Source: Pseudomonadota bacterium
Lineage (GTDB): Bacteria; Pseudomonadota; Alphaproteobacteria; Dongiales; Dongiaceae
Reading direction: 5' to 3'
Length of the DNA: 64,000 nt
NCBI GenBank assembly: GCA_021792365.1
Contig: JAJYUT010000001.1
Span: 434,001 to 498,000 of the forward strand
Part shown: positions 45,926-55,002 of the stretch, piece by piece
Position numbering within the stretch: position 1 is the first letter of the stretch
Layout of the letters: each line of letters begins with the position of its first letter
Position numbers and translations under genes: made by a program
Notes under the pieces: model-generated
Databases searched by the model: none
Seen by the model: only the letters and a program-made list of their open reading frames with translations
Told to the model about the DNA's origin: nothing

Positions 45926-47374
45926 TCACAGATATGGCAGAAACAGACGCACCGCGCTGTCCCGCAGGCGCATCAGCGCGGGCCGCTGGGCAAGCTCCGC
46001 CACGCTCAGGAGATTGGCCTGCCGCTGCTCGATGGCCTCCGCGACCAGGGCGCTGAAGTGCGGGCAGCAGACTTCCATGTTGATCTCGAAGTTGAGGCGC
46101 AGGCTGCGCATGTCCCAGTTGGCGCTGCCGATCAGCGACCAGCCATCATCGACCACGAACAGCTTGGCATGCTCGAATGGCATCGGCGCGCGCCACACCT
46201 GCGCGCCGGCGCGCAGCAGCGGCCCCATATGGGCACGCATCGCCCAGTCCATCCAGGGGTGATCGCAGCACTCCGGGATCACCACGTCGACCTTGACGCC
46301 GGCCATGACCGCCAGCACCAGCGCGCTCATCAGCCGGTCGTCGGGGAGGAAATAGGGTGTGAGAATCTTGATCGAGCGCTGCGCGCAGCCGATCGCCTGC
46401 AGCATCGCGAACTCGATCTTGAAGATGTCCTGGTCCGGGCCGGAGGTGACGACGCGCGCTGCCGCCGTCCCCGTTTCCGCCAGCGGCGGAAACCAGGCAT
46501 CGCCGCCCAGGCGCTCTCCGGTGCAGAAATGCCAATCCGTGGCGAAGGCTTCGGCGATCTGCCCCACCACCGGGCCGGTGACGTCGAAATGCATGTCGCG
46601 GACCGGATGCCTGGGCTTTGCCTTCAGCAGGTTGGCCGCGCTGATATTGAGGCCACCGATGAAAGCGCGGGTGCCGTCCGTCACCAGGATCTTCTTGTGG
46701 CTGCGCAGGTTGAGGAACGACATGCGCCAGGGCACCAGCGTATGCATGAAGCGCGCGACCGGGATGCCCGCCTCCTCCAGTCGCCGATAGACCGGGGAAT
46801 ACCAGTAGCCGCTGCCGATGCCGTCGACGATGACGCGGATCGCGACCCCGCGCGCTTTCGCCGCCTCGAGCGCCGCGATGAAACGTTCGCCGATCTCGTC
46901 CGCCTTGAAGATGTAACTGGATAGCGCGACGCTCACCTCGGCGCTGGCGATCGCCTCGAGCATGAGCGGATAGGCCTCGTCGCCATTGCGCAGCATGGTG
47001 ACCGTGTTGCCGAGCCGCGACGGACGGCCGGTCAGGACGCCGATCGTGCGTTCCAGCGGCGCGAAATGATCGTGCCGCGGATTGAGGAAGGTCGCCGGAT
47101 CCTCCACGCGATAGAGGCCGCGCCGCCGGCCGGCCCGAAAGGCGCGGCGCTGCACGCGGTTGACGCCGAACAGGAAATACAGCGCACTGCCGATGATCGG
47201 CGACAGCCAGGCAAGCCCGATCCACGCGATGGACGCCGCGACATCGCGCTTGCGCGCCAGCACGTGCAAGGTGACGGCGCCGGCCAGCACGATATGGAAC
47301 AGCGGCCAGAGCACGGCCCCGACGGCTTCGAGGCGGGCAAGGAGGTCCTGATCTGTCACGGCCTGATCTGTCAC
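45926..47374 (-). CDS. cls: Cardiolipin synthase (phospholipase D superfamily)
   Basis: 482 residues. Two N-terminal transmembrane helices (LWPLFHIVLAGAVTLHVLA and IAWIGLAWLSPIIGSALYFLF) precede two HxKxxxxD domains, SHKKILVTD and EHAKLFVVD, each followed by the usual GG/GSxN. This is the ClsA-type layout that condenses two phosphatidylglycerols. The GTG start region is duplicated: GTGACAGATCAGG occurs twice in frame (47374 and 47359), so either GTG may be used. Confidence 0.92.
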   Translation of the reverse strand: MTDQAVTDQDLLARLEAVGAVLWPLFHIVLAGAVTLHVLARKRDVAASIAWIGLAWLSPIIGSALYFLFGVNRVQRRAFRAGRRRGLYRVEDPATFLNPRHDHFAPLERTIGVLTGRPSRLGNTVTMLRNGDEAYPLMLEAIASAEVSVALSSYIFKADEIGERFIAALEAAKARGVAIRVIVDGIGSGYWYSPVYRRLEEAGIPVARFMHTLVPWRMSFLNLRSHKKILVTDGTRAFIGGLNISAANLLKAKPRHPVRDMHFDVTGPVVGQIAEAFATDWHFCTGERLGGDAWFPPLAETGTAAARVVTSGPDQDIFKIEFAMLQAIGCAQRSIKILTPYFLPDDRLMSALVLAVMAGVKVDVVIPECCDHPWMDWAMRAHMGPLLRAGAQVWRAPMPFEHAKLFVVDDGWSLIGSANWDMRSLRLNFEINMEVCCPHFSALVAEAIEQRQANLLSVAELAQRPALMRLRDSAVRLFLPYL

Positions 47375-47405
47375 GGGGCGACTTCGCGCTCGCGCGCCTC
47401 CGCTG

Positions 47406-49271
47406 TCAATCGCTCACCGCCCGGTCCAGCTCCCGCGCCTCTTCCTGCAGGAAGCCGCCGGATTGGCGCTGCCACAGGCGCCAATAGGTGCCGCGCCGGG
47501 CCAGCAATTCGCCGTGGGCGCCGCTCTCCACGATCCGGCCGCTGTCCAGCACGACCAGGCGATCCATCCGCGCGATGGTGGAGAGGCGGTGCGCGATGGC
47601 GATCACTGTGCGGCCGCGCATCAATCCTTCGAGCTGCTCCTGGATCGCCGCCTCGACCTCGGAATCGAGGGCGGCCGTCGCCTCGTCCAGCACCAGGATC
47701 GGCGCGTCCTTGAGAATCACTCGCGCGATGGCGATGCGCTGGCGCTGCCCGCCCGAGAGCTTCACGCCACGTTCACCGACATGGGCATCGAAGCCGCGAC
47801 GGCCCTGCCAGTCCTCCAGCCCCTCGATGAAGTCGAGCGCATGGGCGCGGGCCGCCGCCGCGCGCACCTCGGCGAGGCTCGCCTCCGGCCGGCCGTAGCG
47901 GATGTTGTCGAGGATCGATCGGTGCAGCAGGGACGTGTCCTGCGTCACCATGGCGATCTTGGCGCGCAGGCTTTCCTGCGTCACGCCGGCGACGTCCTGC
48001 CCGTCGATCAGGATGCGCCCCGCCTCCAGCTCGTAGAACCGCAGCAGCAGGTTGACGAGCGTAGACTTGCCCGCGCCCGACGGCCCGATGAGACCGATGC
48101 GCTGCCCCGGCTGGATCGTGAGATCGATACCGTGCAGGACGCCGCGCTGTGTACCATAGCCGAAATGCACATTCTCAAACTTCACGGCGCCTTGGGTGAC
48201 GCGCAGTGTGCCGGCGTCCGGCTTGTCCGGCATCTGGCGCGGGACCGCGATGGACCGCATCCCCTCCTGCACCACGCCGACATTCTCGAAGATTGCGGTG
48301 ATGTTCTGCGCCACCCAGCCGGCCATATTGACGATCTGCCAAGTGAGCGGAAGCGCCATCGCCACGACGCCGACACTGACAGATCCGCGCATCCACAGCC
48401 ACACCGCGATCGCTGCGGTGCTGACGACCATCATCGCGTTGAGGCTGGAGAGGCTGAGGCCGAACAAGGTGATGACGCGTTGCTGCCGATGGAAGCTCCT
48501 GGTGTGCTCGTCGACCGAGGCACGCACCACCGCATCCTCCTCCTGCGGGCGCGCGAACAGCTTCACGGTCTGGATATTGGTGTAGCTGTCGACCACGCGG
48601 CCGGTGAGAGCGGAGCGCATCTCCGACATCTCGCGCGAGCGCTCGCGCAGGCGCGGCACGAAGATGCGCAGCAGCACGACGTAGCAGCAGAACCACACCG
48701 CCAGGGGGATGCTGAGGCGCGGGTCGTTGCTGGCGGTCAACACGATCGCGCTGCCGCCATAGACGGTGATGTACCACACCGCATTGGTGGCGGCGACCAC
48801 GCTCTCGCGCAGGGCCGGGCCGGTCTGCATCACGCGGTTGGCGATGCGTCCGGCGAAGTCGTTCTGGAAGAAGCTCCAGCTTTGCCGCACCACGTGCCAG
48901 TGGCTCTGCCAGCGGATGAGGTTGGTGAGGCCGGGGACGATGGCCTGGTTCGTGATGATGTTCTGCATCAGCAGCGCCAAAGGCCGGCCGAGCAGCATCA
49001 CCGCCGCCATGCCGACGAACTCCGGCCATCGCTCCTGCCAGAGCGCGGCGGGGTTGCCGCTGGCGACCAGGCCGACCACCCGGCCGATGAAGACGGGAAT
49101 CATGGCGTCGAGGACCGCCACCAGGAACCCGGCGCAGAACAGGGCGCCGACGAGCCAGCGCGCCTGGCGCGCATAGTACCAGTAGAACGCCATCAGGGTT
49201 GCCGGCGGTGTGTCCTCCGCCGGCAGCGATGTCGGGTTCAGCAGGCCTTCGAAGAACCGGAATGGGGACAT
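47406..49271 (-). CDS. ABC exporter, fused transmembrane and ATP-binding domains
   Basis: 621 residues. An ABC_membrane domain with six predicted helices (about 30-320) is followed by the ATPase: Walker A GPSGAGKST, signature LSGGQRQRIAIARV and Walker B ILVLDEATAALDSE. It should work as a dimer exporting a lipid, peptide or drug. The start at 49271 (MSPFRFFEG) is chosen; a start 12 codons upstream is possible. It is followed 31 bases later by the cardiolipin synthase gene on the same strand, so a lipid link is plausible. Confidence 0.9.
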   Translation of the reverse strand: MSPFRFFEGLLNPTSLPAEDTPPATLMAFYWYYARQARWLVGALFCAGFLVAVLDAMIPVFIGRVVGLVASGNPAALWQERWPEFVGMAAVMLLGRPLALLMQNIITNQAIVPGLTNLIRWQSHWHVVRQSWSFFQNDFAGRIANRVMQTGPALRESVVAATNAVWYITVYGGSAIVLTASNDPRLSIPLAVWFCCYVVLLRIFVPRLRERSREMSEMRSALTGRVVDSYTNIQTVKLFARPQEEDAVVRASVDEHTRSFHRQQRVITLFGLSLSSLNAMMVVSTAAIAVWLWMRGSVSVGVVAMALPLTWQIVNMAGWVAQNITAIFENVGVVQEGMRSIAVPRQMPDKPDAGTLRVTQGAVKFENVHFGYGTQRGVLHGIDLTIQPGQRIGLIGPSGAGKSTLVNLLLRFYELEAGRILIDGQDVAGVTQESLRAKIAMVTQDTSLLHRSILDNIRYGRPEASLAEVRAAAARAHALDFIEGLEDWQGRRGFDAHVGERGVKLSGGQRQRIAIARVILKDAPILVLDEATAALDSEVEAAIQEQLEGLMRGRTVIAIAHRLSTIARMDRLVVLDSGRIVESGAHGELLARRGTYWRLWQRQSGGFLQEEARELDRAVSD

Positions 49272-49443
49272 GGATCGGACCCTGGCAACGCGGTGCGAGC
49301 CGGTCATTGCCGGCCCCCGAGCGCGGCGGCGAAACCCGGCATCCAAGTCGCACCGCGACGACAACCTGGATCGCCGGATCAGCTTCGGCGATGGCATGCG
49401 AGAACGGTGATCCCGCTCCCGATTCGGCTTCGAGGGCCGCAGC

Positions 49444-49806
49444 CTACTGCGCGACCTCGATCGAATCCACCCGGTCGGGATAGAATGCGAGGTGCCCCGC
49501 GATCTGCGTCATGGCCGGATACGGCTCGACGTAGCTCCAGGCCGCGTTCTCCGCGCTCCTGCCATCGGCCTTCAAGCTGAAATAAGAGGCGTCGCCCTTA
49601 TACGGGCAGTGCGTCTTGTGCGTGGTCGGCTCGAAATAGCGCATCTGCACGTCTTCGCGCGGGATATACTGCACCAACGGATAGCTCGCCTCCTGAAGCG
49701 TCAGGGCCCGCGTGCTGTCGGCGACGACACGGCCGCCGAACTTGACCAGGACGCGGCCCCTGGTCGGCGTGACGGTGATGGGATGATCGGCATCGGGGAG
49801 TTTCAT
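49444..49806 (-). CDS. DUF427 domain protein
   Basis: 120 residues consisting of one DUF427 domain, with the family signatures VKFGGRVVADSTRAL, YFEPTTHKTHCPYKGDASYF and AAWSYVEPYP. The domain is small, soluble and of unknown function; the His-Lys-Thr-His-Cys block suggests a ligand or metal site. The start at 49806 has AAGGA upstream. Confidence 0.86.
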   Translation of the reverse strand: MKLPDADHPITVTPTRGRVLVKFGGRVVADSTRALTLQEASYPLVQYIPREDVQMRYFEPTTHKTHCPYKGDASYFSLKADGRSAENAAWSYVEPYPAMTQIAGHLAFYPDRVDSIEVAQ

Positions 49807-50118
49807 GAGCAATCCTTCTAAGAGATGAGGTGGGGTGCTGCCAGGGTAATCCACGCCACGACTCTCATATAGCGCCCGTGATCCCGCCCGCCAGATCGGC
49901 AGGAGAGCGGCAGGGGGCGAGACAAAGAGCGCCGCCGGCCGCCGCAACGAACCTTGTCACGGGTTGCCCTACCGTCAGCATGGGCAATCCGGAGCGGCCA
50001 AGCCGCGGCAGGCGCAACTTTTCTGCCTGCTGGTGCATTCCTTTCGGGAGCGCGCGCAAGGAGGGTTATGGAGACGTTGCGCACACGATATCGGCACGAA
50101 AGAAGCCGGGGTGTGAGC

Positions 50119-50787
50119 ATGACCGTTGCCGGCACGGCAATGCCGCCGCGCGCTCCCAGCCGCTCCGAGCTGGTCGCGGATTGCATCGTCCACATCGTTG
50201 GCGTCGCCGCCGGATCGATCGGCGCCGCGACCCTGGTCGCGCTGATCGCGGCGCGAGGCGATCTGCTGGAACTCGGCGCCCTGCTCATCTACGCCTGCGG
50301 CATGGTCGCGATGTTCGGCTGCTCGGCCGCCTACAACCTGGCGCGCAACAGCCGATGGCGCGCGCTTCTGCGCCGCTGCGACCATGCGGCGATCTTCGTC
50401 ATGATCGCCGGCACCTACACGCCCTTCACCCTGCTGCGCCTGGAAGGCGCGTGGAGCTGGGGCCTGACCAGCGCCGTCTGGTCGATTGCCGGCATTGGCA
50501 TCCTGATGAGATTATGCCGGCCCTGCGACCTGCGCTACGCCTCGGTCGCCCCCTATCTCCTGCTGGGTTGGATCGGGCTGATCGCGCTTGATCCCCTGTT
50601 CCGCTCGCTGAGCTGGGATACGCTCGGGCTGATCGGACTTGGCGGTGTGCTTTATACGACCGGCGTCCTGTTCCACGTCTGGGACAAGCTGCCGTTCCAG
50701 AACGCGATCTGGCACACCTTCGTCCTCGCGGCGGCATCGGCGCATTATGCCGCCGTCATCACCGGAGTCGTGCTGCGCGGCGCGTGA
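50119..50787 (+). CDS. Hemolysin III / PAQR family membrane protein
   Basis: 222 residues with about seven transmembrane helices. The family residues are visible: FGCSAAYNL, CDHAAIFVMIAGTYTPF and the C-terminal WHTFVLAAASAHYAAV with His residues that bind metal in PAQR proteins. Despite the name, haemolytic activity is not expected from sequence alone. A GTG two codons upstream (50113) is an alternative start. Confidence 0.87.
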   Translation: MTVAGTAMPPRAPSRSELVADCIVHIVGVAAGSIGAATLVALIAARGDLLELGALLIYACGMVAMFGCSAAYNLARNSRWRALLRRCDHAAIFVMIAGTYTPFTLLRLEGAWSWGLTSAVWSIAGIGILMRLCRPCDLRYASVAPYLLLGWIGLIALDPLFRSLSWDTLGLIGLGGVLYTTGVLFHVWDKLPFQNAIWHTFVLAAASAHYAAVITGVVLRGA

Positions 50788-50793
50788 CGGGCG

Positions 50794-50940
50794 CTAGTGC
50801 TTCTTGCCGGGCGCGCTGTCGGTGATGTGCGCCGGCTGCGCTTTGCCGTACTGGTTGGAATAGGCCGTGACGTGCTTCGCGGCCTTGTCCTTTTTCGGCT
50901 TCTTCTTTTCACGATTGCCCCGCTGCTCACCCTTAGGCAT
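50794..50940 (-). CDS. Small basic conserved hypothetical protein
   Basis: 48 residues, MPKGEQRGNREKKKPKKDK at the start and a Lys/His-rich tail. It resembles short lysine-rich proteins seen in many proteobacterial genomes without known role; nucleic-acid binding is possible. It ends seven bases after the hemolysin III gene stop, on the other strand. The longer in-frame reading is rejected because it overlaps the next small gene's downstream region with no start signal. Confidence 0.7.
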   Translation of the reverse strand: MPKGEQRGNREKKKPKKDKAAKHVTAYSNQYGKAQPAHITDSAPGKKH

Positions 50941-51004
50941 GTCGCGTGCTCCTACTGTTGAATGGCCCATCATAGCGTGCCGCGGCGGCGACGCCAATCC
51001 GCTG

Positions 51005-51184
51005 CTAGCGACGCGGCTTGTTGCCGGGCTTGAGCTTCGGCTTGGCCTTGCGCTCCTCGCCATAGATCTCGGTGCCGAGCTTCGCGGCCTTGCCTTCCAG
51101 AACCTCCTTGTGCCGCTTGCCGTGCGGCTTGCTCATTTCCTGCAGGGTCTTGCGATACTCCTTCACTTTCTTGCTTTCCGGCAT
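51005..51184 (-). CDS. Small basic hypothetical protein upstream of LigD end
   Basis: 59 residues beginning MPESKKVKEYRKTLQEMSK and ending in PKLKPGNKPRR. Very basic and helical, with AAGGAG seven bases before the ATG. It starts 3 bases after the LigD stop on the same strand, so it is probably co-expressed with ligD. A role with DNA or RNA is plausible but unproven. Confidence 0.68.
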   Translation of the reverse strand: MPESKKVKEYRKTLQEMSKPHGKRHKEVLEGKAAKLGTEIYGEERKAKPKLKPGNKPRR

Positions 51185-51187
51185 CGC

Positions 51188-53713
51188 CTACTCCTTCATT
51201 CCAACGGCGCGCTGCTTCGCGGCATCGAGCCCCTGGCGCCAGTTGCGCGCGTCGCGCCATTCCTTTGGCAAGGTGACCGTCGCGACGCTTTCGATGTTGT
51301 AATCCGCCGGCCGCAGGCTCTCCGTCACCTCGCCCCAGGCGATCGGCATGGCGACCGGAAGCCCCTGCCGGGTGCGCACGCAATAGGCGCCAACCGCCGT
51401 CGAGCCGCGATCGTTGCGCAGGTAGTCGACATAGATGCGCCCCTTGCGGGCAGCCTTGCTTGCCTTGGCGAGGAAGATGCTGGGCTCTTCGCGCGCCAGG
51501 CTGTCGGCCATCGCCTTTGCGAAGCCCTTGGCGACCGGCCAAGTCGCCGCAGGGCGCAGCGGCACGATGACATGCAGCCCCTTGCCGCCGGTCGTCTTCA
51601 CGATGGACTTGAGGCCGAGCTCCTCCAGCCGCTTGCGCACCAGCATGGCCGCCAGGGTGACCGCGCCGAACGGCACGTCCGGTGCCGGGTCGAGGTCCAG
51701 GATGAACCGGTCCGCCTTGTCCAGCTTGTTGATATGGGTCTGCCAGGGATGGATTTCGATCACGCCGAACTGCACGAGGGTGATCAGGTCCTTCACGTTG
51801 CGCACGCAGAGCAATTGCTCCTTGTCCTCGGGATCCTTCACCGTGCTGATGCGCCCCTTCAAGGTCTGCTGCGGGTGGCGCTGGAAGAAGCTCTCGCCCG
51901 TGATGCCGTCGGGATTGCGCACCACCGCGACCGGCCGGTCGCCCATGTCGAGCAGCAGGGTCTCCGCCACGCGCTCATAGTACCGGGCAATGTCGAGCTT
52001 GGTCGTGCCGGTGGTCGGGTCGATCACGCGGGTCGGATGGGTGATCTTCACACCCTGCACCGTCGCGTCGTCGGCATTGGTTGCGCCGGCCGGCCGGTCC
52101 GCGCGGTTGACCTGCTTCGCCGGCTTGTCGCCGCGCAGCCCCTGATAGGACGCCTGCCGCAACAGGCCGTCGGAGGAGCGGCCACGATGCTCGACCTCCG
52201 CCACCAGCTCGGGCTTGATCCACAGCGCGCGCGCCTTGTAGGCGCGGTCCATGTCTTCGAACGGACAGTCGTCGACCCGGCGGGCGCGCAGGCTTTTCTC
52301 CAGCGATAGCGCTTCCTTGGCATTGAAGCCGGTGCCGGCGCGCCCGTCATAGACCAGGCGCTTGCCCTCGTAATGGCCGACCAGCAGCGAACCGATGCCG
52401 CGCCCTGCGCGCGACGGCGTGTAGCCGCCGATCACGAACTCGTCGCGGTCGACGCATTTCGACTTCAGCCAGTCGCGGCCGCGGCCGGAACGATAAGGGC
52501 TGTCCTTGCGCTTCGAGATGACACCCTCCAGTCCCATGCCGCTGGCCGCCTTGTAGAAGGCCTCGCCGTCGCCTTCGTGATGAAGGCTGTAGGCGAGCAC
52601 GCCTTTCGGCTTCTTCGCGAACAGGGCCTCGCGCAGGATGCTCTTGCGCTGCATCAGCGGCAAGGCGCGCAGATCGCGCCCGTTCAGATACGCCACGTCG
52701 AACAGGTAGAACACCATCGCCTTGTCATCGCCCTCGGACAGGGCGCGCTGCAGGCCGGAGAAGCTGCTGATGCCGTCCTCGCCCGGCACGACGATCTCGC
52801 CGTCGAGCCAGGCGGATTCGAGTTTGGTCTTCGCGAGGGCCTTGGCGATGGTCGGAAACTTGCGCGTCCAGTCGAGCCCGGAACGGGTGACGAGCGTCAC
52901 CGCGCCGTCCTCGATCCGCGCGGCCATGCGATAGCCGTCGAGCTTCACCTCGTGGACCCAGTTCGACCCGCCCGGCGGGCCATCCACCAGGGTCGCGAGC
53001 TCGGGCTCGATGAAGGCGGGCAGCATGCCGGGCTTGCCTTGGTCCTCCGCCTCCATCGCCGCGACGTTCTTCTTCATCGCCGCCTTGGAGCGCGCTGAAT
53101 CCCAGACCGGCCCGTCGCCCTCCGCGATCTGGCGCATGGTGCGCCCGCTCTTCACGCTGGTGGCATTGGCGATCGCGGCGTCGCCCTGGCCCGGCTTGGC
53201 CCAGCGATCCTTCTTTTTCATGAGCAGCCAGTTGTGCCGCCCTTCCTTGCCTCTGCCACCCTTGCCGCCGTCGCGGTCCGCCATGCGGACCAGGTGGAAG
53301 CCGCCTTTCAGGCGCTCGCCGTCGAACTCGAACTCGAGATGGCCCTTCTTGAAGCCCTTCGCCGGGTCGCCTTTCGGAATCCAGCGGCCGCGATCCCACA
53401 GCATCACGGTACCCCCGCCATACTCGCCCTTGGGGATCGTGCCTTCGAAGGTGCCGTATTCGAGGGGATGGTCCTCGACCTCAACCGCGAGACGGCGGTC
53501 CTTGGGGTCGAGGCTCGGGCCGCGCGTCACCGCCCAGCTCTTGTAGACCCCATCCATTTCCAGCCGCAGGTCGAAATGCAGCCGGCGCGCCGCATGCATC
53601 TGGATGACATAGCGGTCGCCGCCCGAGGACGGCGGCGTATCGCCACTCGGCTCCGGCGTGACAGCGAAATCCCGCTTCTCACGATAGAGGGTGAGCTTAT
53701 CCTTGCGGCGCAT
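51188..53713 (-). CDS. ligD: Multifunctional non-homologous end-joining DNA ligase LigD
   Basis: 841 residues in the order phosphoesterase - ligase - polymerase. The PE domain is seen at HAARRLHFDLRLEMDG (about 40-55) and YGGGTVMLWDRG. The ligase nucleophile is Lys257 in EVKLDGYR. The POL domain starts near residue 545, with DLDPAPD and KTTGGKGLHVIVPL. The protein repairs double-strand breaks with Ku; no Ku gene is in the window. A small basic protein gene follows directly. Confidence 0.95.
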   Translation of the reverse strand: MRRKDKLTLYREKRDFAVTPEPSGDTPPSSGGDRYVIQMHAARRLHFDLRLEMDGVYKSWAVTRGPSLDPKDRRLAVEVEDHPLEYGTFEGTIPKGEYGGGTVMLWDRGRWIPKGDPAKGFKKGHLEFEFDGERLKGGFHLVRMADRDGGKGGRGKEGRHNWLLMKKKDRWAKPGQGDAAIANATSVKSGRTMRQIAEGDGPVWDSARSKAAMKKNVAAMEAEDQGKPGMLPAFIEPELATLVDGPPGGSNWVHEVKLDGYRMAARIEDGAVTLVTRSGLDWTRKFPTIAKALAKTKLESAWLDGEIVVPGEDGISSFSGLQRALSEGDDKAMVFYLFDVAYLNGRDLRALPLMQRKSILREALFAKKPKGVLAYSLHHEGDGEAFYKAASGMGLEGVISKRKDSPYRSGRGRDWLKSKCVDRDEFVIGGYTPSRAGRGIGSLLVGHYEGKRLVYDGRAGTGFNAKEALSLEKSLRARRVDDCPFEDMDRAYKARALWIKPELVAEVEHRGRSSDGLLRQASYQGLRGDKPAKQVNRADRPAGATNADDATVQGVKITHPTRVIDPTTGTTKLDIARYYERVAETLLLDMGDRPVAVVRNPDGITGESFFQRHPQQTLKGRISTVKDPEDKEQLLCVRNVKDLITLVQFGVIEIHPWQTHINKLDKADRFILDLDPAPDVPFGAVTLAAMLVRKRLEELGLKSIVKTTGGKGLHVIVPLRPAATWPVAKGFAKAMADSLAREEPSIFLAKASKAARKGRIYVDYLRNDRGSTAVGAYCVRTRQGLPVAMPIAWGEVTESLRPADYNIESVATVTLPKEWRDARNWRQGLDAAKQRAVGMKE

Positions 53714-53830
53714 AGGCCTTCAGATCCGCTGGCGCACGTACACGGCCCAACCTCCATGTCCCCGGCGGGAGATGGAGGCAAGCCTCTTCATCCAGAGTAT
53801 GGGTCGCGCGGGCGGACCCGCAAGCGATCT

Positions 53831-54037
53831 CTAGCTGCGGCCCTGGCAGTCCGGCTGGAATGGGTTCGCGTTCGGCGAATAGGGGCTCATATTCGTGATG
53901 CCGCCACCGTCCGGATAGCCGCCGGTGCAACCCGCGAATTGGCTGCCGACGCCATCGCCCGTGCTGGAGCAGCCGGCCAAGGCGACGCTCGCGCCCAGCA
54001 GGAACGCCACGCCGGCGCGCTTGAGACCACGATTCAT
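53831..54037 (-). CDS. Small hypothetical lipoprotein (Gly/Pro-rich)
   Basis: 68 residues. The signal peptide ends in the lipobox LAGC (VALAGCSSTG). The mature 45 residues are Gly/Asn/Pro-rich with two further Cys. No family recognised. GAGG lies before the ATG at 54037. Confidence 0.68.
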   Translation of the reverse strand: MNRGLKRAGVAFLLGASVALAGCSSTGDGVGSQFAGCTGGYPDGGGITNMSPYSPNANPFQPDCQGRS

Positions 54038-54180
54038 GGATTCCTCGCTTGTCGTTTCGGTTGACAGGAATCGGCCCGGCCAGTCGGCCAAGCAGGTGAT
54101 CAACCCAGGCAAACGCGGCCGGTTCCCCGGACCCCGGCCGCCCGCAGCGATCCAGCAGCCCGTCGCACCACCGCCGGCGG

Positions 54181-54837
54181 CTACAATTGGACGTCCAGCG
54201 CACGCGCCATCTCCAGGTGATGGCGCACCGTCGGCAGGAACTGGTGTGCGATACCGGCCGTCTCGCGACCGCTGGCCGCTTGCGTTTCCAGCTTGGCGAC
54301 CGCCGTCTCATGGGCCGAAACCATCTCGTCCATATAGGCGCTGTCGAACGAGGCGCTGTCCAAAGTGCTCAGCCGTTCGACGACGGTGGCCTTCTCGGGC
54401 TCGATGCGCCAAGCGATCACGTGACCCCGCTCGAGCGCGAAGTTGTCGAGCTGGATCGCCATGTCGCGGTGCTGGGTCAGCATCTGCCGGGCGAAGTCGC
54501 GCACCGCCGGCGATTCGGCGCGCACATAGGCCAGGCGCGCCAGCTCGATCTCGGCGGCGTTGGACGCGGCAAGCTCCTCCGCGAACACCGCGTCGCTGGG
54601 CGAGACCCGCGCGACCGGCTGCGGCACCGTGAGCGGCGCGGAGGGCTGGGCCGTCATCACCGTCGAGCCCGGTGGGACGCTTGAAACCGACCCACCCGTG
54701 GTGCCGTACAACTGTTCGGCGGCTGTCGGATGGCGCATTGAATCATAGGCATAGGGCCGGCCATCGTCTGAGCCGCAGGCTGCAACCAGCAGCGCGGTCA
54801 GTGTCACGGCTGCGGTCGGGCGAACGGATTTTTCCAT
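54181..54837 (-). CDS. DUF4142 family lipoprotein
   Basis: 218 residues. The signal peptide ends in VAACGSDD, a lipobox with Cys21, so it is probably lipidated. A 50-residue Ser/Pro linker leads to a helical DUF4142 domain with FAEELAASNAAEIELARLAY and FARQMLTQHRDMAIQL, ending near HHLEMARAL. This domain resembles ferritin-like helical bundles; the role is unknown. The true start is 54837; the longer in-frame reading is a shadow of the phospholipase gene. Confidence 0.85.
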   Translation of the reverse strand: MEKSVRPTAAVTLTALLVAACGSDDGRPYAYDSMRHPTAAEQLYGTTGGSVSSVPPGSTVMTAQPSAPLTVPQPVARVSPSDAVFAEELAASNAAEIELARLAYVRAESPAVRDFARQMLTQHRDMAIQLDNFALERGHVIAWRIEPEKATVVERLSTLDSASFDSAYMDEMVSAHETAVAKLETQAASGRETAGIAHQFLPTVRHHLEMARALDVQL

Positions 54838-55002
54838 CGGACTCACCTCTCTGATCGCGTGTCTCCGATCAACCGCGGAATTGCGCTTTCGTTGCAGCCC
54901 GCACCTGGAGCCGAGAGAGACAGCCCCGGAGCGGCCGCTCGGGAAACGGGCACTTTTCGGTGGGAGGCGCGTTGATTCGGGCAGCACAGCCAGGATGAGT
55001 CC

